A DNA stretch of 64,000 bases from a bacterium Scap17 (GCA_013376735.1 VINJ01000001.1:682001-746000), one strand, 5' to 3'. Positions 1 to 13,773 are shown, numbered from the stretch's first letter. The notes: generated by a model not told the origin, from the sequence alone. Translations and numbers: made by a program.

Positions 1-2171
1 ACCAGATCAATCTGGAGCGGATGTCGCCGGTGATCGAGTCGCGCGCCGATGTGAAGGGCCATCAGGTCGCCTTCCCGGATACCCTGGTGGGTACCGACAG
101 CCACACGCCGCATGTCGATGCGCTGGGCGTGATCGCCGTCGGCGTCGGTGGGCTCGAGGCCGAGAGCGTGATGCTGGGGCGCGCCTCCTACATGCGCCTG
201 CCGGACATCATCGGCGTGCGCCTCACCGGGCGTCCGCAGCCGGGCATCACCGCCACCGACATCGTGCTGGCGCTGACCGAATTCCTGCGCGCCGAGAAGG
301 TCGTCTCCTCCTATCTGGAATTCTTCGGCGAAGGCGCGGCCAGCCTGACCCTGGGCGATCGTGCCACCATCTCCAACATGACGCCGGAGTACGGCGCCAC
401 GGCGGCGATGTTCTACATCGATCAGCAGACGCTGGACTACCTGACCCTTACGGGGCGTGAGCCGGAGAACATCGCGCTGGTCGAGCGCTACGCGCGTGAG
501 ACCGGGCTGTGGGCCGATGAGAGCGGCCATATCGAAGGCGCGGTGAAATATGAGCGCGAGCTGACCTTCGATCTGTCCTCGGTGGTGCGCACCCTGGCGG
601 GCCCCTCCAACCCGCACAGTCGCGTGCCGACCAGCGAGCTTGCCGCGCGTGGCATCTCTGGGGTGATCGAGCATGAGCAGGATGAGGATGGGCGCGACCT
701 GATGCCGGATGGCGCGGTGATCATCGCCGCCATCACCAGTTGCACCAATACCTCGAATCCGCGCAATGTCATCGCCGCCGGCCTGCTGGCCAGACGCGCC
801 AATGCGCTGGGGCTGACGCGCAAGCCGTGGGTCAAGACCTCGCTGGCGCCGGGCTCCAAGGCCGTGCAGCTGTATCTGGAAGAGGCGGAACTGCTGCCGG
901 AACTCGAGCAGCTCGGCTTCGGTATCGTCGGCTTCGCCTGCACCACCTGCAATGGCATGAGCGGTGCGCTGGACCCGGCGATCCAGCAGGAAATCGTCGA
1001 GCGTGATCTCTACTCCACCGCAGTGCTGTCCGGCAATCGCAACTTCGATGGCCGTATCCACCCCTACGCCAAGCAGGCCTTCCTGGCCTCGCCGCCGCTG
1101 GTGGTCGCCTACGCCATCGCAGGCACCATCCGCTTCGACATCGAGAAGGATGTTCTCGGGCATGCGCCGGACGGCTCGCCGATCATGCTCAAGGACCTGT
1201 GGCCGAGCGACGAGGAAATCGACGCCATCGTCGGTGCCAGCGTCAAGCCGGACCACTTCCGTCAGGTCTACATCCCGATGTTCGAGACCCGTCAGGGTCG
1301 CGACGACACGACCAGTCCGCTCTACGACTGGCGCGAGATGAGCACCTACATCCGTCGTCCGCCGTACTGGGAAGGTGGCCTGGCCAGCGCGCCGACGCTC
1401 AAGGGCATGCGGGCACTGGCGGTGCTGGGGGACAACATCACCACCGATCACCTGTCACCCTCCAATGCCATCATGGCCAGCAGTGCGGCAGGCGAGTACC
1501 TGGCCGCGATGGGCCTGCCGGAGGAGGACTTCAATTCCTACGCCACCCACCGTGGCGATCACCTCACCGCGCAGCGGGCCACCTTCGCCAATCCCAAGCT
1601 GATCAACGAGATGGCCGTGGTGGAAGGGGCGGACGGCAAGCGCGAGGTCAAGCAGGGCTCGCTCACGCGTCTGGAGCCGGAAGGCAAGGTGGTACGCATG
1701 TGGGAGGCCATCGAGGCCTATATGCAGCGCAAGCAGCCGTTGATCATCATCGCGGGCGCGGATTACGGCCAGGGCTCGTCGCGTGACTGGGCGGCCAAGG
1801 GCGTGCGGCTGGCGGGCGTCGAGGCCATCGTCGCGGAAGGTTTCGAGCGTATCCACCGCACCAATCTGGTCGGCATGGGCGTGATGCCGCTGCAGTTCGC
1901 CGCCGGGACCACGCGCAAGACGCTGGCGCTGGATGGCAGCGAGATCTACGCCGTCGAGGGCGAGCCGGCGCCGGGGGCAGAACTCACGCTGGTGATCGAG
2001 CGCACCGCCGGTGACAAGGCAGGCAAGCTCGAGCGCGTGCCGGTCACCTGCCGTCTCGATACCCGTGAGGAGGTCTCCATCTACTCGGCGGGTGGAGTGC
2101 TGCAACGCTTCGCCGAGGACTTCCTGAACTCGCAGGCGCCGGGCGAGACGGCGGCGGAGGTATCGGCATGA
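1..2171 (+). CDS. acnD: 2-methylcitrate dehydratase, Fe/S-dependent (AcnD), 5' end missing
   Basis: Aconitase-family enzyme of the methylcitrate cycle. It dehydrates 2-methylcitrate to a methylaconitate isomer that PrpF then converts for hydration by aconitase. The reading frame is open to base 3 of the window, so the true start lies upstream; about 723 of an expected ~860 residues are present. The three cluster cysteines are visible: one in ITSCTNTSNP and two in GFACTTCNGMSG. The C-terminal swivel domain (DNITTDHLSPSNAI, then ADYGQGSSRDWAAKG) is complete. Family knowledge separates AcnD from AcnA by its adjacency to prpF, and here the stop codon overlaps the prpF start in ATGA, implying translational coupling. 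prpB and prpC are expected upstream, outside the window. Confidence 0.95.
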   Translation, partial: QINLERMSPVIESRADVKGHQVAFPDTLVGTDSHTPHVDALGVIAVGVGGLEAESVMLGRASYMRLPDIIGVRLTGRPQPGITATDIVLALTEFLRAEKVVSSYLEFFGEGAASLTLGDRATISNMTPEYGATAAMFYIDQQTLDYLTLTGREPENIALVERYARETGLWADESGHIEGAVKYERELTFDLSSVVRTLAGPSNPHSRVPTSELAARGISGVIEHEQDEDGRDLMPDGAVIIAAITSCTNTSNPRNVIAAGLLARRANALGLTRKPWVKTSLAPGSKAVQLYLEEAELLPELEQLGFGIVGFACTTCNGMSGALDPAIQQEIVERDLYSTAVLSGNRNFDGRIHPYAKQAFLASPPLVVAYAIAGTIRFDIEKDVLGHAPDGSPIMLKDLWPSDEEIDAIVGASVKPDHFRQVYIPMFETRQGRDDTTSPLYDWREMSTYIRRPPYWEGGLASAPTLKGMRALAVLGDNITTDHLSPSNAIMASSAAGEYLAAMGLPEEDFNSYATHRGDHLTAQRATFANPKLINEMAVVEGADGKREVKQGSLTRLEPEGKVVRMWEAIEAYMQRKQPLIIIAGADYGQGSSRDWAAKGVRLAGVEAIVAEGFERIHRTNLVGMGVMPLQFAAGTTRKTLALDGSEIYAVEGEPAPGAELTLVIERTAGDKAGKLERVPVTCRLDTREEVSIYSAGGVLQRFAEDFLNSQAPGETAAEVSA

Positions 2172-3436
2172 GCCAGCAGGCACAGCTCAGGATTCCCGCC
2201 ACCTACCTGCGTGGCGGCACCAGCAAGGGCGTGTTCTTCCTGCGCGATGAACTGCCGGAAGCGGCGCAGGTGCCGGGCCCGGCGCGCGATGCCCTGCTGC
2301 TGCGCGTGATCGGCAGCCCCGACCCCTATGCCAAGCAGATCGACGGCATGGGGGGCGCGACCTCCAGCACCAGCAAGACGGTGATCATCAGTCGTAGCGA
2401 ACAGCCGGACCACGACGTCGACTATCTGTTTGGCCAGGTCTCCATCGACTCGCCCTTCGTCGACTGGAGCGGCAACTGCGGCAATCTCTCGGCGGCGGTG
2501 GGGCCCTTCGCCATCGAGAAGGGCCTGGTGCCGGCCGAGCGCCTGCCGCGTGACGGTATCGCCGAGGTGCGTATCTGGCAGGCCAACATCGGCAAGACCA
2601 TCATCGCGCGGGTACCGATGTGCGAAGGGCGCGTCCAGGAAACCGGCGACTTCGCCCTGGATGGCGTGACCTTCCCGGCCGCCGAAGTGGCGGTCGCCTT
2701 CCGCGACCCTGCCGCCGGCGAAGGCAGCATGTTCCCCACCGGCAATGTGGTCGATACGCTGGAAGTGCCGGAATCGGTGGTCGCGGGCGGGAGAATCCGG
2801 GCGACCCTGATCAATGCCGGCATCCCGACCATCTTCGTCGCTGCCCGTGATCTCGGCTATCAGGGCACCGAGCTTCAGGAGGCGATCAACTCGGACGCCG
2901 AGGCCCTCGCGCGCCTCGAGACATTGCGCGCCCACGGCGCACTGCGCATGGGACTGATCCAGGAGTTGGGCGAGGCCGCCACGCGCCAACACACCCCCAA
3001 GGTCGCCTTCGTGGCGCCGCCGGTGGATCACGTTGTCTCCAGTGGTCGCGAGATCAAGGCCGACGAGATCGATGTGCTGATCCGCGCCGTGTCGATGGGC
3101 AAGCTGCACCACGCCATGATGGGCACCGCGGCCGTCGCCATCGCCGCGGCGGCTGCGGTACCGGGCACGCTGGTCAATCTTGCCGCCGCTGGCGGAGCCG
3201 ATGCTGAGTCTGGGGCTGGGCAGACTGACGCGGCGCGTGACTCGGTGTGCTTCGGGCATCCCTCCGGCACACTCAGGGTCGGCGCGAGTGCCCATCGGCA
3301 GACAGAGGCAGGCCAAGGCAGTGATGGCCAGCAAGGCGAGGGCGAGTGGACCGTCAGTGAAGCGGTGATGAGTCGCAGCGCGCGTATCCTGATGGAAGGC
3401 TGGGTGCGGGTGCCGGCGAAGACCTTGATGCGCTAG
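2168..3436 (+). CDS. prpF: 2-methylaconitate cis-trans isomerase PrpF
   Basis: Isomerase of the diaminopimelate-epimerase fold that completes the AcnD branch of propionate catabolism. It opens with RIPATYLRGGTSKGVFF, the conserved substrate lysine region, and carries GNCGNLSAAVGPFAIE and FPTGNVVDTLEV, all typical of PrpF. The ATG lies inside the acnD stop (ATGA). At 422 residues it is ~25 longer than usual. The extra length sits in two Gly/Gln/Ala-rich loops near the C-terminus, roughly residues 340-355 and 375-393, flanking the conserved HPSGTLRVGA and ending before MSRSARILMEGWVRVP. These look like surface loop expansions that leave the core intact. Confidence 0.95.
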   Translation: MSQQAQLRIPATYLRGGTSKGVFFLRDELPEAAQVPGPARDALLLRVIGSPDPYAKQIDGMGGATSSTSKTVIISRSEQPDHDVDYLFGQVSIDSPFVDWSGNCGNLSAAVGPFAIEKGLVPAERLPRDGIAEVRIWQANIGKTIIARVPMCEGRVQETGDFALDGVTFPAAEVAVAFRDPAAGEGSMFPTGNVVDTLEVPESVVAGGRIRATLINAGIPTIFVAARDLGYQGTELQEAINSDAEALARLETLRAHGALRMGLIQELGEAATRQHTPKVAFVAPPVDHVVSSGREIKADEIDVLIRAVSMGKLHHAMMGTAAVAIAAAAAVPGTLVNLAAAGGADAESGAGQTDAARDSVCFGHPSGTLRVGASAHRQTEAGQGSDGQQGEGEWTVSEAVMSRSARILMEGWVRVPAKTLMR

Positions 3437-3505
3437 CGCCGGCATAGGCAGGTGAGGGTCGGTTGTCATGTTCGACAGTCAAAGCCCCTTCTGCGGCACC
3501 CCGAT

Positions 3506-3545
3506 GAAAGCCGGCCTGGCATGCATGTGCAGAGGGCCGGCTTTC
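3506..3545 (+). terminator. Stem-loop between prpF and prpD
   Basis: A perfect 11-bp stem (GAAAGCCGGCC / GGCCGGCTTTC) encloses an 18-nt loop. Only three T residues are involved and they lie within the stem. It may be a weak terminator or an mRNA stability element that sets prpD expression relative to acnD-prpF. Confidence 0.55.
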
Positions 3546-3640
3546 GCGTGTCTGTGGTGTGTACACAGGTATTTCGGAGGGTGTGCCGGTGTCGCGGGAG
3601 CCGCACATGGGCAAAGACGATCCACGACAGGAGGTCATGT

Positions 3641-5248
3641 ATGAGCACGCCATCCTCTGATCAGAAAGGCGAAAGCCGTCTCAGCGCCACTCAAGCCAGT
3701 ACAAGTCAGGCCAGCGCCAATCAGCGCCCGGACTATGACCCGGAGCTGCAGCAGATCGCCGACTATGTGCTGGGGTATTGCGATGGACCGCATATCGCGG
3801 ATGCGGATGCTAATGTGGATGACCGGGCTGGCAAGAGCGAGCGCTCAGGTCCCTCGGCGGAGGCGATGGACACTGCTCGCCTGTGTCTGATGGATACCCT
3901 CGGCTGCGGCATCCTGGCGCTGCGCTTCCCGGAATGCACCAAGCATCTCGGGCCGCTGGTGGCCGAGACCGTGGTGCCGCATGGTGCGCGGGTGCCCGGC
4001 ACCGCCTTCAGTCTCGATCCCGTCAAGGCTGCGTGGGATATCGGCTGCACCATCCGCTGGCTGGATTACAACGATACCTGGCTGGCGGCGGAGTGGGGGC
4101 ATCCCTCGGATAATCTCGGCGGCATTCTGGCGGTGGCGGATCACCTCTCGCGCCAGCGTGTCGCGCAGGGCAAGCCGCCTCTGGTGATGCGTGATGTGTT
4201 GGAGAGCATGGTGATGGCCCACGAGATCCAGGGTGTGCTGGCGCTGGACAACAGCTTCAATCGCGTCGGGCTCGACCATGTCATGCTGGTCAAGGTGGCG
4301 ACCACTGCCGTGACGGCGCGCTTGATGGGGGCGAATCGCGAGCAGTTGCTGTCGGCGCTGTCGCACGCGTTCGTCGATGGCCAGAGTCTGCGTACCTATC
4401 GTCATGCGCCCAATGCCGGCTCGCGCAAGAGCTGGGCGGCGGGGGACGCCACCTCACGCGGCGTGCGGCTGGCGGATATCGCCCTGCGTGGCGAGATGGG
4501 CATCCCCGGCGCTCTCAGTGCGCCGCAGTGGGGCTTCAATGATGTTTCCTTCAGTCACGGCAACAGCGATCTCGCCCTCAAGCCTGAAAACGAACGGCAC
4601 CTGACGCTGGCGCGCCCTCTGGGTAGCTATGTGATGGAGAACGTGCTCTTCAAGGTCTCCTTTCCGGCCGAATTCCATGCCCAGACCGCCGCCGAGGCGG
4701 CCGTCCAGCTCCATCCCGAGGTTCGCGACCGGCTCGAGGAGATCGAGCGCATCGAGATCACCACCCACGAATCCGCGATCCGCATCATCTCCAAGCAGGG
4801 TGCACTCGCCAATGCGGCGGACCGCGATCACTGCCTTCAATACATGGTCGCGGTGCCGCTGATCTTCGGCGAGTTGAACGCGGATCACTATGAAGATGGC
4901 TTCCATGCCGCTCACCCGGAGATCGACCGGCTGCGTGGCAGGATGGTCGTCAAGGAAGAGGCGCGCTTCACCCGCGAGTATCTGGAAGCCGACAAGCGCT
5001 CGATCGCCAATTCCCTGCGGGTGGTCTTTTGCGATGGCAGTGCCACTGAGCAGGTGACGGTGGAATACCCGCTGGGACATCGCCGGCGGCGTGAAGAGTC
5101 GCTCGCCCCGCTCGAGGACAAGTGTCGGGCCAATCTGGCCACCTGCTTCCCGCCTTCGCGTTGCGACACCCTGATGGCGTTGCTGGGTGATCGCGAGCGA
5201 CTCGAAGCACTGTCGGTGCACGAGTTCATGGCGCATTGGGTGCCGTGA
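3641..5248 (+). CDS. prpD: 2-methylcitrate dehydratase PrpD (MmgE/PrpD family)
   Basis: Cofactor-independent 2-methylcitrate dehydratase of the methylcitrate cycle. The start chosen is the ATG preceded by a strong AGGAGGT seven bases upstream; the frame is open further up to 3452 but without comparable signals. The 535-residue product shows [20 protein letters not shown], the [20 protein letters not shown] active-site region and [20 protein letters not shown], all PrpD hallmarks. The family is usually ~485-495 residues; the excess is an Asp/Ala-rich loop near residues 48-72 and a polar N-terminus. It follows prpF after a 204-bp gap holding a stem-loop. Carrying both AcnD/PrpF and PrpD in one cluster is also known from Shewanella and Pseudomonas. 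Confidence 0.94.
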   Translation: MSTPSSDQKGESRLSATQASTSQASANQRPDYDPELQQIADYVLGYCDGPHIADADANVDDRAGKSERSGPSAEAMDTARLCLMDTLGCGILALRFPECTKHLGPLVAETVVPHGARVPGTAFSLDPVKAAWDIGCTIRWLDYNDTWLAAEWGHPSDNLGGILAVADHLSRQRVAQGKPPLVMRDVLESMVMAHEIQGVLALDNSFNRVGLDHVMLVKVATTAVTARLMGANREQLLSALSHAFVDGQSLRTYRHAPNAGSRKSWAAGDATSRGVRLADIALRGEMGIPGALSAPQWGFNDVSFSHGNSDLALKPENERHLTLARPLGSYVMENVLFKVSFPAEFHAQTAAEAAVQLHPEVRDRLEEIERIEITTHESAIRIISKQGALANAADRDHCLQYMVAVPLIFGELNADHYEDGFHAAHPEIDRLRGRMVVKEEARFTREYLEADKRSIANSLRVVFCDGSATEQVTVEYPLGHRRRREESLAPLEDKCRANLATCFPPSRCDTLMALLGDRERLEALSVHEFMAHWVP

Positions 5249-5449
5249 GGTTGCCGGCCGCATGATGCCCCGTTGGCAATCAGTCATCCAATTGACTGGT
5301 GCCGTCATCCGGTATGGGTAAACTGGAAGCGGATTGCACAGGGCGATCGCCAGGAGTGCTTGCAAAGACTCGCCGGAGAGCGGGGCAACGCCTGCCGAGC
5401 CTTCATTGCAAAGGCATCATGGCAAAGGCTTCATCACAAGGGACTCATC

Positions 5450-6043
5450 ATGAAAACATTTCTGCTGCTGGGCGCCATCGCGCTGATCGTCATCTACGTG
5501 ATCTCGATCTACAACAAGCTGGTCAGCCTCAAGGCGCGCTTCGAGAATGCCTTCGCGCAGATAGAGGTGCAGCTCAAGCGGCGCTACGACCTGATTCCCA
5601 ATCTGGTCGAGACGGCCAAGGGCTATCTGAGTCATGAGCGTGGCACCTTGGAAGAAGTGATCAATGCCCGCAACAAGGCGATGGCTGCCTTGAATGCCGC
5701 AGCGGCGCACCCCGGCAGCATGGACAAGCTGGCCAGCCTGGCCGGTGCCGAGCAGGGGCTGGCGGCGAGTCTGGGCAAGCTGGATGTGGTGGTCGAGGCC
5801 TATCCGGAGCTCAAGGCGGACCAGACCATGAGCGACCTGATGGAAGAGCTGACCGCCACCGAGAACCGCGTCGCCTTCGCGCGTCAGGCCTACAATGATG
5901 CCGTCACCGACTACAACGTCTATCGCCAGAGCTTCCCGCAGGTGATGTTCGCGCCGACCTTCGGTCATCGCAGTGATGCAGGTCTGCTGGCCTTCGATGA
6001 CAGCGTGAAGATCCGCCAGGCCCCGGATGTCAGTTTCTCCTGA
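5450..6043 (+). CDS. lemA: LemA family protein
   Basis: Small membrane-anchored protein of the LemA family: one N-terminal transmembrane segment (about residues 3-20, LLLGAIALIVIYVISIY) followed by a helical cytoplasmic or periplasmic bundle. The conserved LemA signature is visible as YNKLV, then AQIEVQLKRRYDLIPNLVE and ENRVAFARQAYNDAVTDYN. The ATG at 5450 is preceded by AAGGG and puts the anchor at the N-terminus; upstream in-frame sequence has no family similarity. Length 197 residues is typical. It lies 70 bp upstream of an M48 peptidase gene, a LemA-peptidase pairing that recurs in bacteria and suggests joint membrane protein quality control. The molecular role of LemA is not established. 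Confidence 0.93.
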   Translation: MKTFLLLGAIALIVIYVISIYNKLVSLKARFENAFAQIEVQLKRRYDLIPNLVETAKGYLSHERGTLEEVINARNKAMAALNAAAAHPGSMDKLASLAGAEQGLAASLGKLDVVVEAYPELKADQTMSDLMEELTATENRVAFARQAYNDAVTDYNVYRQSFPQVMFAPTFGHRSDAGLLAFDDSVKIRQAPDVSFS

Positions 6044-6113
6044 GTCGACCGGCTGATGCTTCTCTCGCAGCGGTCTTGCGCTGTGATCCTGACTGGGTAG
6101 ATGGCGAGCGCGA

Positions 6114-8018
6114 ATGAATTTCTATCATGAGCAGGACAGTGCGCGGCGTCGTACGCGGCTATTGCTGGTGGCCTTCACGGTCATGTCGCTGGTGGTGTCT
6201 CTTGCCGCCGGCGCCGTGGTGCATGTCGCGATCAGCAGTTTCCTGGGGCGCCCGGCCACCACGACGTTTGAATATGTCTGGCCAGTGGCGAGCATCATCT
6301 TCCTGTGCAATGCATTGGTCGCAGCGCGTGAGCTGCGGCGTCTGCAGCAGGGCGGCGCGGTCGTGGCCGCACGCCTGGGTGGCAAGCTGGTGGATGTCGA
6401 GACCCAGGACTCGCGCGAGCGGCGGGCACTGAATGTGGTGGAAGAGATGGCGATCGCCGCCAATCTGCCCACGCCGCAGCTGTTCCTGCTTCCGCATGAG
6501 GCGATGATCAATGCCTTCGCGGCGGGCTATCGGCCACATGATGCGGTGATCGCGCTGAGTCGCGGGGCGTTGGAGCAGCTGGATCGCAACGAGCTGCAGG
6601 GCGTGGTCGCTCACGAGTTCGCCCATATCGCCAATGGCGATATTCGCCTCAACCTGCGTCTGGCGAGTGCGGTCCATGGCCTGGTGTTTCTCTCCGAGGC
6701 GGGACGCTTCCTGATGGGGACGGGGCGCATCGGCTTCGTGCTGGGCAGGGCGCGCTCCTCCGGCTCCGACAGGAAAGGCGGCATGCCACAGCTGATGCTG
6801 GTCGGTGTGGCGCTGTGGTTGCTCGGCAGTCTCGGCGGGCTGGGCGGCAGGCTGCTGCAACGCGGGGTCGCGCGCTCACGCGAATATCTCGCCGATGCCA
6901 GTGCGGTGCGTCTGACGCGCTTTCCGGATGGCATCGCCTCGGCCCTCAAGCGTATCGGCGGCATGGGTTGGCAGGGGCGCATCCAGCATCCGCGCGCCAT
7001 GACCTACAACCATCTCTTCTTCGTCGAAGCGCGTCCGCCATGGCTGACGGGCTGGTTCGACTCGCATCCGCCGCTGGATGAACGCATCAAGCGCCTGGAA
7101 CCCCGTTGGGACAGGCAATATCTGAGCGCGCGTCAGCAACCGGTGCATACCTTCGAGCAGCAGGGGCCCATCGGGGCAGAAGTGCTTGGCGGGGTCATGG
7201 CGGGTATCGCCGGCGCGGCTGTCCTGGGCGAGCTGTCGCGTTCCCGGGGGGAACTCGAGAACCTGACGCTGTCACGTTTTCTCTGCCCGCAGCTGGTGGT
7301 GGCGATGATCGCGCCCTCGGAACTCACCCGGCGTGGGGTCTGGCTCACCGAGCTTGAACGTCAGCATGACTGGCTGGATGGCAAGCGCGTGCGCGAGGCG
7401 CGGCGCAAGCTCGAGTCCTTGCCGCGAGTCGAGTGGATCCCCTTGCTCAACCGGCTGATACCGCGCTGGCGGGAAGCGGATGAGCGCGCTCATCGCATGC
7501 TCAAGGCGCAGACACCTCCGCAGGACATGTTCATCTGGTGTCTGTGGCAGTTGTTGCTGGAGTCACTGGACCCGCGAATCGATCGCAAGAGTGACTCGTT
7601 GGCCTTGCAGCAATGTCAGCCGGCCTGTCAGCACTGGCTCATGCTGATGGTCGGACTCATCGACGATGAAGCGATGCGCGAGGCCATCTTCCTGGACGCC
7701 AGTGCGGAACTTGGTCTGGCGCTTGCGTATCCGCAGTCGCAGCCGGATGGAGATAACCCTGCGCTGCGCTGTCGTCATCTCACGCAGCTGGCTCACCTGC
7801 GCCCGATGGACAAGCAGCGCTGGTTCACGGCGCTTGCCCAGGTGGTGCATGCTGACCAGACACTGGCCGATGAGGAAGTGGCCCTGCTGACATTGCTGGC
7901 CCGCGTCATGCAGCTGCCGGAGGCACGCCTGGAAGCGGCGCTTGAGACACAGTCCCATTCGCGTGGCGGCTGGCAGGCGCGCCCAGTATCACGGCCTGCG
8001 GATGGCAGGGCGGTCTGA
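6114..8018 (+). CDS. M48 family membrane metallopeptidase with long C-terminal region
   Basis: Zinc metallopeptidase related to HtpX/Oma1. Two transmembrane segments lie near residues 16-40 and 52-70. The zinc motif HEFAH is at residues 167-171, followed by IANGDIRLN and the third-ligand region SREYLADASAVRL, so the catalytic core looks complete. HtpX proteins are ~290 residues; this one has 634, with about 300 extra residues after the SHPPLDERIKRLE core end. Within that tail, residues ~565-610 (ALAQVVHADQTLADEEVALL and following) resemble a TerB-like helical repeat; this is an inference from the aDxxLxxxE pattern. It is probably co-transcribed with lemA and followed by the rrn promoter region. 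Likely role: quality control of membrane proteins. Confidence 0.88.
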   Translation: MNFYHEQDSARRRTRLLLVAFTVMSLVVSLAAGAVVHVAISSFLGRPATTTFEYVWPVASIIFLCNALVAARELRRLQQGGAVVAARLGGKLVDVETQDSRERRALNVVEEMAIAANLPTPQLFLLPHEAMINAFAAGYRPHDAVIALSRGALEQLDRNELQGVVAHEFAHIANGDIRLNLRLASAVHGLVFLSEAGRFLMGTGRIGFVLGRARSSGSDRKGGMPQLMLVGVALWLLGSLGGLGGRLLQRGVARSREYLADASAVRLTRFPDGIASALKRIGGMGWQGRIQHPRAMTYNHLFFVEARPPWLTGWFDSHPPLDERIKRLEPRWDRQYLSARQQPVHTFEQQGPIGAEVLGGVMAGIAGAAVLGELSRSRGELENLTLSRFLCPQLVVAMIAPSELTRRGVWLTELERQHDWLDGKRVREARRKLESLPRVEWIPLLNRLIPRWREADERAHRMLKAQTPPQDMFIWCLWQLLLESLDPRIDRKSDSLALQQCQPACQHWLMLMVGLIDDEAMREAIFLDASAELGLALAYPQSQPDGDNPALRCRHLTQLAHLRPMDKQRWFTALAQVVHADQTLADEEVALLTLLARVMQLPEARLEAALETQSHSRGGWQARPVSRPADGRAV

Positions 8019-8058
8019 GTATCGATCAGGCGAGCAGCTATTTTCTGCGTCAAAGCTC

Positions 8059-8087
8059 TTGCCATCAAACCGATTCCTGCGTAAAGT
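8059..8087 (+). promoter_or_regulatory. Possible upstream rrn promoter
   Basis: TTGCCA at 8059-8064, a 17-base spacer, and TAAAGT at 8082-8087. It sits 41 bp after the M48 stop and 102 bp before the better rrn P1. Its place in a tandem array favours reality, but there is no experimental support. Confidence 0.4.
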
Positions 8088-8188
8088 ACGCATCCGCTGC
8101 CGGGGACGCATGGCGTCACCAGCGGTGAAAGAGGTTTGCAGGTGATTGTTTTGCTTGATGTTTTTGAAGTCCGCTTCGAAACCATCGA

Positions 8189-8216
8189 TTGACAATTCCG
8201 GGCGATTCGCTAGAAT
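8189..8216 (+). promoter_or_regulatory. rRNA operon promoter P1
   Basis: Consensus -35 TTGACA (8189-8194), 16-base spacer, -10 TAGAAT (8211-8216), followed by the GC-rich discriminator GCGCCGC. GC-rich discriminators are typical of stringently controlled rRNA promoters. Confidence 0.8.
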
Positions 8217-8307
8217 GCGCCGCAATCCTTACGGAACAGGTGATCGAGCAACGCTCCTCACCGCTTGATGATGCTTAGAGGCAGTCGACTGACTCATCAT
8301 CAAGTGC

Positions 8308-8335
8308 TTGACTTCTCAAGCGTTCCGGGTAGAAT
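8308..8335 (+). promoter_or_regulatory. rRNA operon promoter P2
   Basis: TTGACT at 8308-8313, 16-base spacer, TAGAAT at 8330-8335. It lies 119 bp downstream of P1, giving the usual tandem arrangement of rRNA promoters. Confidence 0.75.
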
Positions 8336-8357
8336 ATGCCTCCTCGCTTCACAGCGA

Positions 8358-8370
8358 CGCTCTTTAAAAA
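8358..8370 (+). promoter_or_regulatory. boxA antitermination site in the rrn leader
   Basis: CGCTCTTTAAAAA closely matches the NusB/NusE-binding boxA (TGCTCTTTAACA). A second, better copy occurs in the 16S-23S spacer at 10422-10433. Confidence 0.75.
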
Positions 8371-8371
8371 T

Positions 8372-8402
8372 TTGATCAGGTAATTCGTGTGAGCGCTTGC
8401 CG
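8372..8402 (+). other. 5' arm of the 16S rRNA processing stem
   Basis: This segment is nearly perfectly complementary to 10061-10092, downstream of 16S. The shared core reads TGATCAGGTAATTCGT on this side and ACGAATTACCTGATCA on the other. Such long stems flanking 16S are the RNase III cleavage substrate. Confidence 0.85.
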
Positions 8403-8499
8403 ATGAGTGGTGACAAGGTCACCAAATATCGGAGCAAGCCTCTCACGAGAAGTTTGACTCTGAACCAAGTTTGGTCTGCTTAACAGACTATCAAGCTTT

Positions 8500-10040
<1,541 letters not shown>

Positions 10041-10116
10041 TCGACACTGTCTACTGCTCGCGGCAAGTGCTCACAACGAATTACCTGATCAAGTTAGTTT
10101 ATCGAGTAGTAGTGTC

Positions 10117-10193
<77 letters not shown>

Positions 10194-10233
10194 AAAGCTT
10201 CGTGCTTTTGTCGACACGGTTTTGCCGACTTTT

Positions 10234-10309
10234 GGGGCCATAGCTCAGCTGGGAGAGCGCCTGCCTTGCACGCAGGAGGTCAGCGGTTCGATCCCGCTTG
10301 GCTCCACCA
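10234..10309 (+). tRNA. alaT: tRNA-Ala (TGC)
   Basis: Cloverleaf of 76 nt with acceptor GGGGCCA pairing with TGGCTCC, anticodon TGC at 10267-10269, T-arm GGTTCGATCC, and encoded 3' ACCA. It follows tRNA-Ile by 40 bases. Confidence 0.97.
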
Positions 10310-10421
10310 TCAAGTTCCGGTTCAAGCTGCTACTACCTGATAACGCTGCACAGTCCACAGTGACAAGCATATCGCCTTCCTCGAGAAGGTTGTGTGACTT
10401 CTCACTGTTCTCTGAACAGCC

Positions 10422-10433
10422 GCTCTTTAACAA
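10422..10433 (+). promoter_or_regulatory. boxA antitermination site before 23S
   Basis: GCTCTTTAACAA is an exact match to the core bacterial boxA. It lies 108 bases upstream of 23S and would reload the antitermination complex. Confidence 0.8.
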
Positions 10434-10524
10434 TGTGAATCATGCTGACGATGGAGTGTGCGCCAAGCACATCTCCATCAAACGATATGTCGGAGAGGTC
10501 CGACAGAGTCGTAATCCTTGACAG

Positions 10525-10541
10525 ACCCCTTGGGGTTATAT

Positions 10542-10545
<4 letters not shown>
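10525..10545 (+). other. 5' arm of the 23S rRNA processing stem
   Basis: ACCCCTTGGGGTTATATGGT pairs with 13424-13445 (ACCATATAACACCCAAGGGG) with one bulged base. Complementarity extends outward: CAATGTGAATCATGCTGAC near 10431 pairs with GTCAGCATGATTCATATTG near 13495. This is the expected RNase III substrate around 23S. Confidence 0.85.
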
Positions 10546-13429
<2,884 letters not shown>

Positions 13430-13565
13430 ATAACACCCAAGGGGTTTGCCCAGGCAAACCGCCGGGATTGCGACAGGATCGACGACATATCGGTCAGCAT
13501 GATTCATATTGCGAGTCGCGAGGTCACAAGCCTCGAGACTCAGGCATCGCAAGATGCCACCGTTT

Positions 13566-13685
13566 CGCCTGACGACCATAGCGAGCGTGAACCACCCGAT
13601 CCCATGCCGAACTCGGAAGTGAAACCGCTTAGCGCCGATGGTAGTGTGGAGTTTCTCCATGTGAGAGTAGGTCATCGTCAGGCAC
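13566..13685 (+). rRNA. rrf: 5S ribosomal RNA
   Basis: About 120 nt with terminal helix GCCTGACGA/TCGTCAGGC and the conserved CCCATGCCGAACTCGGAAGT and GATGGTAGTGTGG segments. Single copy at the end of the operon; no distal tRNA follows. Confidence 0.96.
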
Positions 13686-13692
13686 TTATCCC

Positions 13693-13735
13693 GAACCGCC
13701 CCTGTAGCCTTGCTGCAGGGGCGGTTCTCTTTGTG
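13693..13735 (+). terminator. rrn operon terminator
   Basis: GAACCGCCCCTG pairs perfectly with CAGGGGCGGTTC. Four further pairs close a CTT loop, giving a ~16-bp GC-rich stem followed by TCTCTTTG. It lies just downstream of 5S and ahead of the IS66 insertion. Confidence 0.9.
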
Positions 13736-13765
13736 GTGAGAAAAGTTGCGCACAGCAAAGCAAGA

Positions 13766-13773
13766 GGCTTACG
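13766..13773. repeat. Left 8-bp target-site duplication of the IS66 element
   Basis: GGCTTACG directly abuts the left inverted repeat and recurs exactly at 16201-16208. Eight base pairs is the duplication length expected for the IS66 family. Confidence 0.93.

Noticed and set aside
2081-3469. A 462-codon open frame antisense to prpF
   Set aside because: Overlaps the well-supported prpF completely and shows no motif.
1-5248. Methylcitrate cluster as a novel system because it has both AcnD/PrpF and PrpD
   Set aside because: The same combination is established in Shewanella and Pseudomonas; the loop expansions are minor.
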